Assembly (NCBI GenBank): GCA_964652645.1
Contig: CAZZCS010000003.1
Span: 1 to 61,622, forward strand
Length of the DNA stretch: 61,622 nt
Source of the DNA: CAZZCS01 sp964652645
GTDB lineage: Bacteria > Cloacimonadota > Cloacimonadia > Cloacimonadales > Cloacimonadaceae
Direction: 5' to 3'
Shown piece by piece: positions 8,701 to 18,160 of the stretch (the first letter of the stretch is position 1; the number at the start of each line of letters is the position of its first letter). Under the pieces are notes generated by a model that worked only from the letters and a program-made list of their open reading frames with translations, ran no database searches and was not told the DNA's origin. Both the position numbers and the translations under genes were made by a program.

Positions 8701-9449
8701 CAGGGTTGCATGACTGTGTCAAACATACTGTTCTTGATCACCAGGATGCTGCCCTCTTCTTCGAGGGTTGGGTATTTGGAATCACTAAAGTTCAAGAAAA
8801 AGTTTCTGTAGATACCATCGAAATAGGCACTATGCGAGCTTTTGGTTGAGCTCAGTGAGTTGCTAAAGTCTGTGCCATTATTGGTGAGAGCTACTCTCAA
8901 TCTTGTATATATGCGTAAGGTTTGTGTGGCAGGATAGTATACAAAGGGAGTGAAGCGCACTGTCATGCCTCTGTAGTCCCGCATTACAAAAGGTTCTGTA
9001 CTCATAGCAGTCTGCTGGGGATAATGGCGGGTTGTGTTGTAGAATTGATCAAAGGTATAGGGGATGCTGGCAGGATCTACATCACGAGTCAGTACTCCCT
9101 TGGAGGGAGCAATTGGCATTGTGTATTCCACATACTCGCTGTCGAGGTTGCTTAGTTCCATCCGGGCATTGTTAGGAATGATCACACTCCCAGCCAGGAT
9201 TGGAACCTGAGGCAGTCCCAATTCCTCGGTCAGACCGGATTTCTTCAGGTTCAGGTGATACCAGGTCTGTCCTTCTATGGACACGGCTTCACGGTTAAAG
9301 TGTCCCAGTGTCATTTCTAAAACTATTTGGCTATGATCAGAGGTAATCACCCGAACTTCATTCTGGGCGTTACCGATCGTAAACTGCTCTGCCGCTAAAG
9401 CTGTAAAGATTAACAGCATCAGACAGATGGTCAGAAACAGATGTTTCAT
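5754..9449 (-). CDS. Gingipain-like C25 cysteine peptidase with T9SS sorting domain (first copy)
   Basis: The start is placed at 9449 (MKHLFLTICLMLLIFTALAA), after a GGAGGAA site, giving 1231 residues and a normal signal peptide; the longer frame adds 29 residues without one. A propeptide-like region comes first, then the peptidase C25 domain. The catalytic His is in NYVGHGSN (residue 433) and the catalytic Cys in SVACVSGNF (residue 466); the 33-residue gap equals that between His211 and Cys244 in gingipain RgpB. Then come CARDB/Ig-like repeats (NNNVPEYGE, DGDGNGRIDAGE), a lectin-like jelly-roll (WSLDDSAPYSG to CAWIDNI), and a C-terminal type A sorting domain (NYPNPFNPTTTIQFSV to KKMVMMK). 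It is predicted to be a surface or secreted endopeptidase exported by T9SS; PorU-like sortase function is less likely. Confidence 0.88.
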   Translation of the reverse strand: MKHLFLTICLMLLIFTALAAEQFTIGNAQNEVRVITSDHSQIVLEMTLGHFNREAVSIEGQTWYHLNLKKSGLTEELGLPQVPILAGSVIIPNNARMELSNLDSEYVEYTMPIAPSKGVLTRDVDPASIPYTFDQFYNTTRHYPQQTAMSTEPFVMRDYRGMTVRFTPFVYYPATQTLRIYTRLRVALTNNGTDFSNSLSSTKSSHSAYFDGIYRNFFLNFSDSKYPTLEEEGSILVIKNSMFDTVMQPWVDWKRQKGFEVEVVDVTVAGPTASQIQTFIANRYNQNQNLTFVQIFGDAPQVPTLTSGGGGSDPSYTLITGNDAYPELFIGRFSAQNVADMQTQVLRTVHYERDIQVGNDWIQRATGIASNEGGGSQGDMGESDQVHMELIRTDLLNYGYTTVDQAYQNNGITAAQLATYFNNGRGFVNYVGHGSNTSWVTTGFNNNNVNALTNDYMLPFIVSVACVSGNFVSMTCFAEAWLMATNNTTGNPTGAIAHYASTINQSWNSPMRAQDEITDLLVAEEKHTIGGLFFNGSALMVEVYGTDGANMFKTWHIFGDASLMARTKNPVAATATYNPVLFLGMNNFEVITDPNNRVALSHNGVLLGSAIANAAGIANITLTEAPQEPMDMTLTITGFNKETHLGTVQVLPSTGPYVVVGQMVVTDDNNNVPEYGETINLNIVVNNVGSDAANAVTVFLSTSDPYLNLLSFEETIGDIPANQTATTDIGFDIQIAGNVPDQHSAQVGVMISSGDEVWEYTRSFTINAPAFSFNALQVVELDGDGNGRIDAGETVLLTIPIENVGHAQANQIMAVLMIEDVPHISEAIINNYTALPNGATVDIVYQVTFSSQIAPGTTVPITLILAAGDYAEMYSTSTVVGLMMEDFENGFNNYPWSFTGGNWSLDDSAPYSGNYSAKSFAITHNQSTSMSVTMNVPEAGDISFWKKVSSEANYDYMKFYINNVLKNQWSGTVAWSEETFAVLPGNTTFKWEYMKDNIVSSGSDCAWIDNIIFPVVGGVQGSPSFAIDLNNIDYGSFLVGETVAVPLTIMNTGTALMIGEMQVNAPFYLIPAGSNPLSVVSYIVPAESELEIMVAFMPSQAGDFTEFLSITSDDPSMSMMEIELTATATPVSNPNEVVPVVTELKGNYPNPFNPTTTIQFSVKDSGPVSIDVYNVLGQKVRTLVNGQLNAGNHSITWNGRDDRNRNVASGIYFYRMRAGSYSQTKKMVMMK

Positions 9450-9519
9450 GATTCCTCCATGGTTTTCAATTAATATCTTTGGAAACCCTATCTTTGGTTT
9501 CTCGTTTATCACTCTATGC

Positions 9520-9570
9520 AAAAAAATAAAAATCAATTATTCCGGGCCTGGACTATGAGCCAGGCCCGGA
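9520..9570 (-). terminator. Terminator of the second C25 peptidase gene
   Basis: A perfect 11-bp stem TCCGGGCCTGG/CCAGGCCCGGA (9541-9551 and 9560-9570) with an 8-nt loop. On the minus strand an A/T-rich stretch with two T-runs follows. It separates the two peptidase genes, so each probably has its own promoter. Confidence 0.85.
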
Positions 9571-9579
9571 TAAGCTATG

Positions 9580-12500
9580 TTATTTCATTAGCATCATTTT
9601 CATGGTTTTATTGTAAGTAGCAGTTTCCATACGATAGAGATAGACACCGCTGCTAACGCTCTTATTGTTATTGTCTCTGCCATTCCAGACTACGCTGTGG
9701 TTGCCGGCAGGTCTGTCTTCGTTGATCAGGGTCTTCACAAGCTGGCCCTTGATGTTGAAGACGTTGATGCGAACCTTGGAGGCGTCTTTCAAACCAAACC
9801 GGATGATAGTATCTGGATTGAAAGGATTGGGGTAGTTGCCCTCAAGCTTGGTTACCAAAGTCACAAGGCTGTTATCTGGGTTGTCAAGAGCAGTCTGGAG
9901 ATAGAGGCTGATCGAGACAACTGGATTTGCCGAGTCATTGGTTGTAATAATGATCTCATCTTCGATCGTAAGGTTTGTAGTGCCTGTTGTATAGGAGATC
10001 GTGAAGATTGAGGTCTGATTTGCTGGAACGTTGTAGTTGTAGGTAGCAGGCAGAGTTTGATTCCCCATGCTGAGACTGAACCCAGCGGGGATAGAAATGG
10101 TGCCGATTAAAGCCTCTGAACCGAGATTGCGAACTGCAAAATTGGCAGAAACATAAGTATTGGCAGGTACGTCCAGGAATTCAATTGATTCAGTACCACT
10201 GAAGTATATGGGTTCTGCTCCACTGCCGGACATTGGGAAATGAATCTCATCAATCCAGGCGCAGTCTGAACCGCTACTTACGGATCCATCTTTACTATAT
10301 ACCCAACGGAAAGTACGGTTTCCTGCTGTAACAGGATAGCTGAACTGGGCCCAATTCTGAGTGCCAGACCAGGAACCTTGCTCTGCTCCGTCGATGTAGA
10401 ACTTAAGGAAGTCGTAGCCAGATTCGGAGGAGACTTTTCTATAGAAGCTGATTTCTCCGGCTGCCTGGATGTTCAGGCTGATTTCCAATGCAGTGGATTG
10501 ATTGTGAGAGATGGTACCGCTCTTGGCAGAGTATTGGCCAGCATATACGTTTGCCGCGCTGCTTTCGATAGTCCAGGGAGAAGTACTGTTGTTTACCCAG
10601 GGGTAAGCAGTAAATCCACCAGATTCAAAACCTTCACTGACGAGCCCAACCGGGATCATCACAGTGTGATTGATCATTTGAGCACCAGCGGTGATAGCAA
10701 GTCCGATGGGGATTATCGTGCCGTCTTCGATCCCATTACCAATGGTAACGGTAAAGGTTACAGTCATCTCACCACCCATGTTGATGCCTGGTAATGTAAG
10801 GTTGTCAAAGGCCAATTCGGCATTGGGGTAGTTCATGACGATGTTCATAGCGCCACCCTCGGCATTCATGTGGCCTTGATTGGCTATTGTCACTTGGACG
10901 TCCACGATCTCGCCACTCTCGACTACTCCGTTGTTGTTGGCATCAGCCAGGTTTACGTTGGTTATCTGGACGTTGGGCGCATTTACGGTAAGAGAGCGGT
11001 TCGAGTTCCACTCGTTTGTTCCATCGGTGATCTGGATGGAATAGCTGACGTTTTCCTGGTCGGGAGTCATCGCTGAGATGGCCAGAGAGAAGGCTTCTTC
11101 GATGTTAATCGTTCCTTCTGCGGGGACGTTTGCTATGCTCACGGTGTTTTCCAGGATTGTTACATAAGGATTGCTGGTACTGATTGTAGCTGTGAGGTTT
11201 GAAGCAGCTTGGACGCCCACGTTGCTGAAATCGACATCCAGGGCAACGGTTTCACCGGCTTCGGCGATTCCATTGTTGCCATCGTTGACAACAACGTCTG
11301 TAACGACAATATAAGCTCCCTCATTGGGGATCACGGCTATGTCTGCTATGAGCGGACGACGCAGTGATCTGGTCATCACCAGTTGAGCTGTTCCTGGAGT
11401 TTCAAAAGGTGCAAATTCCAGATTGAGCTGGCCTGTACCATCTACGAGGCCTACGCCATGCAGGACGTTGTTCATGGATATAGCAACGTAGGTATAAGGA
11501 TCAGCGGTGATCTGCATACTGCTCAGACCGAGGAATAGGGTTTCCATGTAGTTCGCTGTATTTACTGCAGGGACTCCCATGTAGGGGATGAGCGAGGGAT
11601 CACCCATGATGCTATAGATTTCCCAGTAATAGTTGATTCTGGTACTATTGGACTGGGTTACTGCCAGATTTCCCATTACTATCATGGCACCGGTAGTGTT
11701 TGCCCAATCCTCAAAGGGTTCGCTATGATTATGGAAGAGGGCATCATAAACGCCAGTACGGTTTGGAATCCAGGGAGAACCTGAGCTCACTGCTGGCGGC
11801 TTGTAGCCTACTCCCCAGTAATAGTCTTCGTCCCAGTATGTATTGTTGGTGCCACCGATATAGATCACAGCACCTTTATTTGCGGCTCTCAACCACGCTT
11901 CACCAAAGCATACAGCAGTATTGAAGTGATTGGTGATACAACAGTTACCTACTACTACGGGATACTTGTTGGCGTTTTGAAGGTTGTTGATGTTTGCGAT
12001 TGTAAATGAGGGATCTGCCCAGGAAGTTTCGCTACCATGAGCAGTGTAATTTACATAGCCTTTACCCTGGCTGACGGCGGCAACGATAGCAGCAGCCTGG
12101 CCACCTGAGCTAGGATAGAGGAATGTGCTGGAGGTGATGCCATTGGTGGCATTAAAATAGTTGTTTGTGCCATAGTTTATCTGGCCATTGGCATGAGAAT
12201 TACCAAAAGATGAATCCATGCCGGCGATCATGACCACTTCATTCAGGTACGAATCATCTGGCATCGTATATTGCTGATGCATGAGAGACTTATCGATCTG
12301 AGGCTGCAGTTCGCTCACGTTTGTAGCAGAGAATCTACCATAGTACATTTCAGGGATATAGTCTGTACCTTGCAGACGTACGTAGTTCAAATCTGTTACG
12401 TGGCCAGTACTGGTGGCACCTGTATTGGCAGGCACCTGAGGGGTATCGCCCACGATAAGCAGGAAGGATGGGGCGGGATTTTGGGGGGTTGCGCTATCCC

Positions 12501-13377
12501 ACAAGTTTTGCATATAGTTCTTGATGTTGTTTGTGGTAGCACCGATCTGTTCTGTAGTTGCCAGAATCACATTGAAACCTTCGCGGGTTTTCCAATCGAT
12601 GAAGGGCTGCAGGGTGCTTACAAACATCTGGGGAGTGATGATAACATAGCCCAGAGGATAGCGGTTCAGGCTCATCCTGGGTTGGCTATAGTTCATTACG
12701 CTCTTGGCATAGATACCTTCAAAGGCGGCTGAGTAGGTCTTCTCTCTGAGAGCTTGAGTAGCCTGAAGATCTCCACCGACAAAGTCAACTTGTACTTCGG
12801 CATTAGTGATCACTTCCAGCTCTCCCAGATAAGGGTTGTATCTTACGGGAGTGAAGTCCAGGGCGACCATGCGAACTCCGCGCATCATGCCTAGCTCTTC
12901 TACCTTGATCGCAGGATCAGTCGTCCATCTGGTCGAATTGTAAAACTCTCGTTTCACGATAAATGGGACAGTCGAGGGATCATCACATTTGGCAATGGAT
13001 TCCTGGCGGGGGATGATGGGATGGTTGATGCCATTTATGCTAAGGTTCAAGCTTACTTGATCCTTGGTAACTATAGTAGGTAACACTTCTGCTCCCAATG
13101 GAACCTGGATAATCTGTCTCATCAGGGGAAGCTTGGGTTCTCCGGTCTTATTGGTATTGGCATAGTGATTGATATTCAGTTCTGTAAATGTACCTTCAGG
13201 GGTAGTTACATCTGTGTAGTTCAATTCGTCTATGCTGTACCTTACGGCCAGACCGTAATCTGAGCTGCGTAGCATTTGAACAGCATTCGCAGTGTTTTGA
13301 AGTCTGATGGTTCCAGTGTTCGCCATAAGAATGGCCACAAACACCAAAAGTAGCATCAGCAGCATCTGCTTTTTCAT
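9580..13377 (-). CDS. Gingipain-like C25 cysteine peptidase with T9SS sorting domain (second copy)
   Basis: A paralogue of the neighbouring gene with the same domain order, 1265 residues. The signal peptide is MKKQMLLMLLLVFVAILMA. The C25 domain has the catalytic His in VNYTAHGSETSW (residue 447) and a Cys pair in VVGNCCITNHF; the second Cys (480) keeps the 33-residue spacing and aligns with the catalytic Cys of the first copy. CARDB-like repeats follow (DGNNGIAEAGE, DANNNGVVESGE), then the jelly-roll segment (GSDCAWIDEIHFP) and the sorting domain (NYPNPFNPDTIIRFGL, WNGRDNNNKSVSSGVYLYRM, ending KMMLMK). It should be exported by T9SS and act outside the cell on proteins. The two copies are strongly diverged, so the duplication is not recent. 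Confidence 0.88.
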   Translation of the reverse strand: MKKQMLLMLLLVFVAILMANTGTIRLQNTANAVQMLRSSDYGLAVRYSIDELNYTDVTTPEGTFTELNINHYANTNKTGEPKLPLMRQIIQVPLGAEVLPTIVTKDQVSLNLSINGINHPIIPRQESIAKCDDPSTVPFIVKREFYNSTRWTTDPAIKVEELGMMRGVRMVALDFTPVRYNPYLGELEVITNAEVQVDFVGGDLQATQALREKTYSAAFEGIYAKSVMNYSQPRMSLNRYPLGYVIITPQMFVSTLQPFIDWKTREGFNVILATTEQIGATTNNIKNYMQNLWDSATPQNPAPSFLLIVGDTPQVPANTGATSTGHVTDLNYVRLQGTDYIPEMYYGRFSATNVSELQPQIDKSLMHQQYTMPDDSYLNEVVMIAGMDSSFGNSHANGQINYGTNNYFNATNGITSSTFLYPSSGGQAAAIVAAVSQGKGYVNYTAHGSETSWADPSFTIANINNLQNANKYPVVVGNCCITNHFNTAVCFGEAWLRAANKGAVIYIGGTNNTYWDEDYYWGVGYKPPAVSSGSPWIPNRTGVYDALFHNHSEPFEDWANTTGAMIVMGNLAVTQSNSTRINYYWEIYSIMGDPSLIPYMGVPAVNTANYMETLFLGLSSMQITADPYTYVAISMNNVLHGVGLVDGTGQLNLEFAPFETPGTAQLVMTRSLRRPLIADIAVIPNEGAYIVVTDVVVNDGNNGIAEAGETVALDVDFSNVGVQAASNLTATISTSNPYVTILENTVSIANVPAEGTINIEEAFSLAISAMTPDQENVSYSIQITDGTNEWNSNRSLTVNAPNVQITNVNLADANNNGVVESGEIVDVQVTIANQGHMNAEGGAMNIVMNYPNAELAFDNLTLPGINMGGEMTVTFTVTIGNGIEDGTIIPIGLAITAGAQMINHTVMIPVGLVSEGFESGGFTAYPWVNNSTSPWTIESSAANVYAGQYSAKSGTISHNQSTALEISLNIQAAGEISFYRKVSSESGYDFLKFYIDGAEQGSWSGTQNWAQFSYPVTAGNRTFRWVYSKDGSVSSGSDCAWIDEIHFPMSGSGAEPIYFSGTESIEFLDVPANTYVSANFAVRNLGSEALIGTISIPAGFSLSMGNQTLPATYNYNVPANQTSIFTISYTTGTTNLTIEDEIIITTNDSANPVVSISLYLQTALDNPDNSLVTLVTKLEGNYPNPFNPDTIIRFGLKDASKVRINVFNIKGQLVKTLINEDRPAGNHSVVWNGRDNNNKSVSSGVYLYRMETATYNKTMKMMLMK

Positions 13378-13700
13378 AGTATCTCCTTGTTTATCTATAT
13401 TCTAAACTCTTAATAATCTATACCTTATATAATATATGCAAGATCAATGCCGATTACAGAAAAATCTTGTGGAATCGACCTTGTACAACAGCTGGGAGCC
13501 CCAATAATGCTCCAGTAAGACAGGTCGGGCACTGATTGTGTAAAAGTGACATTTCCAGCCAGGTTAAACATATAGGCATACTCGTCAAGCTAATACTTTG
13601 GTCGCCTAGTTTCTGGTGGCCTTGCTTGCTCCGGATGCACCAATGCAAGTGCCACAGATTGCGGCAAGGCGTGTTCATAACCTATATGGTAGTAATTGAA
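13378..13700. other. Non-coding stretch between peptidase and RND genes
   Basis: About 320 bases with no convincing gene. The part nearest 13377 is very A/T-rich (13400-13440) and should hold the promoter and leader of the second peptidase. The minus-strand frame at 13454-13678 has many Cys and Trp and no ribosome-binding site, so I do not call it. I see no terminator with a T-run for the RND operon that ends at 13701. Confidence 0.5.
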
Positions 13701-16700
13701 TCAGCAGTTTAGGGGTTCCTTCGAATCTCTTTTCATCCCTTCAAACAGAGAGTATATCACAGGGACAAAGATCAGAGTAATGAGCGCAGAGCTGAGCATA
13801 CCACCCACAACTGCTCTGGCGAGCGGAGCTTGAGCCTCGCCACCTTCACCAATGCCAATGGCCATGGGTATCATTGCCAAAATGGTAGTACTGGCAGTCA
13901 TTAGGATGGGGCGCAGTCGCCGTTTGCCTGCTTCTTCGATAGCTTCGCAAACACCCAGGCCGTCTCTGCGGCGCAGAAGATTGGTCGTATCTACCAGAAG
14001 GATAGCATTATTTACTACGATACCCCCCAGCATGATCATTCCGATGTAGGATTGGATATTGAAGGTAGTACCCGTCAGATAAAGAATGACAACGACGCCA
14101 ATGATCGCAAAGGGGACAGAAAACATTACCACAAAAGGATCGCGTAGAGATTCATACTGACAGGCCATTACCATATATACCAGGATTAGGGCCAGAATAA
14201 AACCGAGCATCAGCTCCCGGAAAGATCTTTGTTGCTCTTCAAAATCTCCCCCAAAAACGACGGAAAACTCGGGCGGAATGGCAATTTGGCTCAATTGAAC
14301 CCGGATGTCGGAAATGATGGATCCCATATCTCTACCGCTGATGTTTGCGCTGATGGTAGTGATTCTCTCCTGATCCTGACGGTCTATCTGGGTAGGCCCC
14401 ATACCAGAAACTATTCTTACCAGATTACGCAGGACAACGGGCTGGCCAGCGGAGTTATTGATAGTAAGGTTCAGGACGTCTTCCAGATTCCCTTTATCTT
14501 CATCGCTGAGTTGCACCATGATCGGATGCTCTTTGCCACCTTCGCGAAAATATCCGGCTCTGGTGCCGGACAGGACAGTCTGAAGCATGCGGGCAATGTG
14601 CTCCACAGAGAGCCCCATAGCTGCGGCTTTCTGGCGATCTACTACTACCAGCTGTTCTGGAGAGCCGCTGGTACGGCTCAGATTGCTGTCTGTAACACCT
14701 CGGGTGGCTTCAATAATGGATTGGATCTGTCTGGCGAGCACATTGGCCTCTTCCAGGTCGTGCCCGCGGATTATGACCTCGAGTCTACCTGCGCCGGATT
14801 GCATTCTGCGAAAAACCATCAGGCCAGCAGTCGCCTGCACCCTGATTCTGGCTCCCGGAATCAAACCCAGCCTGGCTCGGAGATCATTTGCGACTTCTTC
14901 ACTGGAGCGGGATCTCTGGGCTAGCGGTACCAGAGAAATACGCATATTTCCGGTGTGAGACACTGGCCCTCTCCAACCGGGGCCTCCAGTATTGAGGACG
15001 AGATTGTTTAGCTCCGGGACAGACTCCCGGATAATCTGCTCGACCTGAACCATTTTGGCGTGAGTGATTTCCAGCTTCGTACCCGCCTCCATCTCGAGGC
15101 TCACTCTGATCTCACCCTCGTCTGCCTCTGGCATCAACTCGCTGCCAATCAAAGGGATAAGTAGCAACGATCCGATTAGGAGGACAACTGCAATCAAGAT
15201 TGTTACAAGACGATTCCTCAGGGCGATATGCAGGATTGATTTATACTTTTCTTCCAGTGAGCTCAGGAAGCGGCCTACGCCATCAAACAACCTGCGGGTA
15301 AGGCTTTTGCTCGAATTCGTGGCCTGAGTGATGCTGAGCATTCGGCTGGATAGCATAGGTACCAGGGTAAGAGCGGTAAACAGGGAGCAAAAGATAGAAA
15401 AGGCAATCACATACGATAACTGCTGAAACATCACGCCAGACATGCCCCGCACAAAGATCAAGGGTAAAAAGACTACCAATGTAGTGAGAGTGCTGGCGAT
15501 AATAGGCGCCGTGACTTCCCTGGCACCGTTAATGGCAGCCTCTTTGGCATTCATCCCCTTTTCTCTCAACCGATAGATGTTTTCCAGCACTACTATCGAA
15601 TTATCCAGAAGCATTCCGATCCCCAAAGCCAGACCGCCCAGGGTCATCAGATTCAGGGTAAAGCCTCCAAAATAGATCAAACCAAAGGTTGCAACTACAG
15701 ATACTGGTATTGCCGTGGCGATGATCGCGGTGCTTTTGATATTGCGCAGGAAAAACAGCAGGACGATAACTGCCAGAAGGCCTCCCAATAGGGCGGATTG
15801 GCTCACATTTCGGATCGAACGATTGATGTAGATGGAGCTGTCCATTATGGGGATTAGCTCCACCTGCGGAATATCCCGGTTTATGTTTTCAATCTCCGCC
15901 ATGGCGGCTTTGGCGACTGCCACAGTATTGGTGCCAGATTGCTTGTTCAAAGAGATCTGAACTCCGTTCTGCCCATTAATCCGGGTGTGACGGGTGATCT
16001 TTGCCCAGGAATCATCTACCCTGGCAATCTGTTCCAAGGTAACGACAGATCTGCCTCGCTGTAGTACTACTGTGTTTCTGAGCTGGTCGAGATTGGTCAG
16101 CTCGCCAGGAGTTCGGATGGAGATCTCACTATTTCCGCTGACAACAGATCCGGCAGGAAGATTTACGTTCGCGGCTCTGATGGCGTTTATGACCTGATCA
16201 AGAGATATCTGTAAACCCCGGATCTTCTCCGGATCGAGATTTACATGTATTTCCCGGGTCAAACCGCCCCGAACGCTGATTGCAGCGATCCCAGGAACTC
16301 GTTCCAGACGATACTCGATCTGGTCGCTGATCAGGTTTCGGAGATCGAGCGGATCAAGACTGCTGGTGACTCCGACTTCCATGATGGGCATGGCAGAGAG
16401 ATCAAACTTTCTCAAGGCAGGCCTGGAAGCTCCTTCCGGGAGGGAACCGATCACTCTATCCAATCTGTCTCTCAGGTCATTGGAAGCTTCGTTCAGATCC
16501 GTACCCCAATTGAAGGAGAGGCGGACGATGCTGTTTCCTTCGCCGGATTCGGAAGTAATGGTCTGGACTCCGGGAACAGCCGCCACAGCTTGTTCGATCT
16601 GTCTGGTGATTAGCTGCTCCACTTCCTCGGGGCTGGCATTTCCATAAGAGGTAGAGATACTGAGGGTCGGGTAGGTAATATCGGGCATCAGATCGACGGG

Positions 16701-16796
16701 TAATCTGGACAGGGCTAATCCCCCCAGGATCAGTACTATCAGTACGATCATGGTGGTAAAGATCGGCCGTTCTACAGAACTTTGGGGCAAGCTCAT
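13701..16796 (-). CDS. RND efflux permease (AcrB/MdtB-type)
   Basis: The 1031-residue protein has the standard RND layout: a first membrane helix (FTTMIVLIVLILGGLALSRLP), the porter segment with VPGVQTI, a six-helix block, a second porter domain, and a final helix block. It sits in the inner membrane and exports drugs or other small molecules with proton exchange, together with the adaptor encoded just upstream. The helix-4 relay motif reads LLDNSIVVLEN, with a single Asp instead of the Asp pair of AcrB, and the helix-10 motif reads VVNNAILLVD where AcrB has a Lys; this pattern is usual in a large clade of RND proteins from other phyla, so activity is likely. Its start overlaps the adaptor stop by four bases. 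No TolC-like partner is seen in the window. Confidence 0.92.
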   Translation of the reverse strand: MSLPQSSVERPIFTTMIVLIVLILGGLALSRLPVDLMPDITYPTLSISTSYGNASPEEVEQLITRQIEQAVAAVPGVQTITSESGEGNSIVRLSFNWGTDLNEASNDLRDRLDRVIGSLPEGASRPALRKFDLSAMPIMEVGVTSSLDPLDLRNLISDQIEYRLERVPGIAAISVRGGLTREIHVNLDPEKIRGLQISLDQVINAIRAANVNLPAGSVVSGNSEISIRTPGELTNLDQLRNTVVLQRGRSVVTLEQIARVDDSWAKITRHTRINGQNGVQISLNKQSGTNTVAVAKAAMAEIENINRDIPQVELIPIMDSSIYINRSIRNVSQSALLGGLLAVIVLLFFLRNIKSTAIIATAIPVSVVATFGLIYFGGFTLNLMTLGGLALGIGMLLDNSIVVLENIYRLREKGMNAKEAAINGAREVTAPIIASTLTTLVVFLPLIFVRGMSGVMFQQLSYVIAFSIFCSLFTALTLVPMLSSRMLSITQATNSSKSLTRRLFDGVGRFLSSLEEKYKSILHIALRNRLVTILIAVVLLIGSLLLIPLIGSELMPEADEGEIRVSLEMEAGTKLEITHAKMVQVEQIIRESVPELNNLVLNTGGPGWRGPVSHTGNMRISLVPLAQRSRSSEEVANDLRARLGLIPGARIRVQATAGLMVFRRMQSGAGRLEVIIRGHDLEEANVLARQIQSIIEATRGVTDSNLSRTSGSPEQLVVVDRQKAAAMGLSVEHIARMLQTVLSGTRAGYFREGGKEHPIMVQLSDEDKGNLEDVLNLTINNSAGQPVVLRNLVRIVSGMGPTQIDRQDQERITTISANISGRDMGSIISDIRVQLSQIAIPPEFSVVFGGDFEEQQRSFRELMLGFILALILVYMVMACQYESLRDPFVVMFSVPFAIIGVVVILYLTGTTFNIQSYIGMIMLGGIVVNNAILLVDTTNLLRRRDGLGVCEAIEEAGKRRLRPILMTASTTILAMIPMAIGIGEGGEAQAPLARAVVGGMLSSALITLIFVPVIYSLFEGMKRDSKEPLNC

Positions 16797-17992
16797 GATC
16801 TGGATCTCCCATTTTGGGCTCCGCCGGGCTTGGCTTCTGCCGGACGGGAAAGCAGGATAAGGCGTCCATCCTGCAACTGATCCTGTCCCAAGGTGACTAC
16901 GGATCCCTGTAGCTGGGGACTTAGCACCTCGGTGTATTCACCATCCGAGATGCCTCCCACAATCTCCACAAAGCTGGCTCTAGATTTTGCCTCATCTACC
17001 ACGAAGACTCCCATCCGATTGCCTCTTCGTACGATGGCGGCTTTGGGCACGGCGGGCACATTGCTCTTGCTGGAATAAATAGTCTGTACCCTTACAAACA
17101 TGCCGGGTTTCAGTAATCTGTCTGGATTGGGAATCTCAATTTCGGCGCGGGCCTGTCGGGAAGATTCCTGTAACACGGAGGCCAGCCTGGCCAATCTGCC
17201 ACTGAAGGTTCGATTTGGATAGGCATCGGTGCGGATTTCTACCGCCTGGCCGATCCCGACTCGATGATAATCCCTTTCGATCACGTCTATTTCAGCTACT
17301 ACAGAGCTGTAGTCTATCAACGTAAGGATGGGGGTATTGATGGATAAGAGGGTGCCCTCGTCGACAAAGCGTTCACCCACGATTCTGGAACCAGCTCCAC
17401 CGTTCCAGGTGGCTCTGATCTGGGTATAGGAAAGCTGAATTTCGGCAGTACGAACTACAGATCGGGCTCTTTGAACCTCTGCCAGAGTGATGTCGTAACG
17501 AGCCTTGGCAGCAGCCTGTTCTGCATCGGTTTGATCCATAATAGCCTGGGATGAGTAGTTTTGATCGTAAAGGCTCTTGACTCCTCTCCAGTTTGCCTCT
17601 GCAGCCTTATAAGCCAGCCTGGCTTGCTCGACCTGAGCTTCCACCACGGCCAAGGCAGCTCTGGCCTGTTCCAATTGCTGTACGAAGACATCATCCTCCA
17701 GTACCGCTATCAACTGGCCATTAGTGACTCTATCCCCAAGATCCACCAGCAGTTTATTTAGCCTGGCGGAGACTTTGGGCGAAACAGTATAACCGGATTT
17801 GGGTTTGAGCGAGCCACTGAAATGTCCTATATCCTGGATGGACCTCTGTTCAATTGGGCTGATCTCAACTGGGATCGCCCGTTCAGATTGCTGCTGGTCT
17901 GCACCTGCTGCCTTACTCACTCTGGACGAGTAAATCTTAATCCCAATCAACACCAGTAATATTGGCAGCACTAGCCACAATGCTCTTTTCAT
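16793..17992 (-). CDS. RND periplasmic adaptor (membrane fusion protein)
   Basis: The start at 17992 (MKRALWLVLPILLVLIGIKIY) follows an AGGAG site and gives 399 residues; the longer frame adds 30 residues with no signal. After the N-terminal anchor there is the lipoyl/barrel-sandwich half-motif (GYTVSPKVSARL, VDLGDRVTNGQLIA), a coiled-coil hairpin of about 90 residues (QQLEQARAALAVVEAQVEQA), and beta-barrel segments with IEIPNPDRLLKPGMFVRV. These proteins link an inner-membrane RND pump to an outer-membrane channel. The stop overlaps the permease ATG (ATGA), so the two are translationally coupled. Confidence 0.9.
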   Translation of the reverse strand: MKRALWLVLPILLVLIGIKIYSSRVSKAAGADQQQSERAIPVEISPIEQRSIQDIGHFSGSLKPKSGYTVSPKVSARLNKLLVDLGDRVTNGQLIAVLEDDVFVQQLEQARAALAVVEAQVEQARLAYKAAEANWRGVKSLYDQNYSSQAIMDQTDAEQAAAKARYDITLAEVQRARSVVRTAEIQLSYTQIRATWNGGAGSRIVGERFVDEGTLLSINTPILTLIDYSSVVAEIDVIERDYHRVGIGQAVEIRTDAYPNRTFSGRLARLASVLQESSRQARAEIEIPNPDRLLKPGMFVRVQTIYSSKSNVPAVPKAAIVRRGNRMGVFVVDEAKSRASFVEIVGGISDGEYTEVLSPQLQGSVVTLGQDQLQDGRLILLSRPAEAKPGGAQNGRSRS

Positions 17993-18160
17993 TAAAAAAC
18001 TCCTGATATAGCAATATTGGTATGATCCTCTACTGGACCATTGATTTGCAATAGACTCATCCGGCAAGCAGTAATAACCCAACCTCTCAATTTACCTGCC
18101 TGTTTACAGGATATTCCAAAAACCTGAGCAGCCCAGATTTATTTGCTCCATTAGAGTCAT

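Noticed and set aside
13454..13678. 74-codon open frame on the minus strand between the RND and peptidase genes
   Set aside because: No ribosome-binding site, unusual Cys/Trp/His composition, no recognisable domain, and no coupling to a neighbour.
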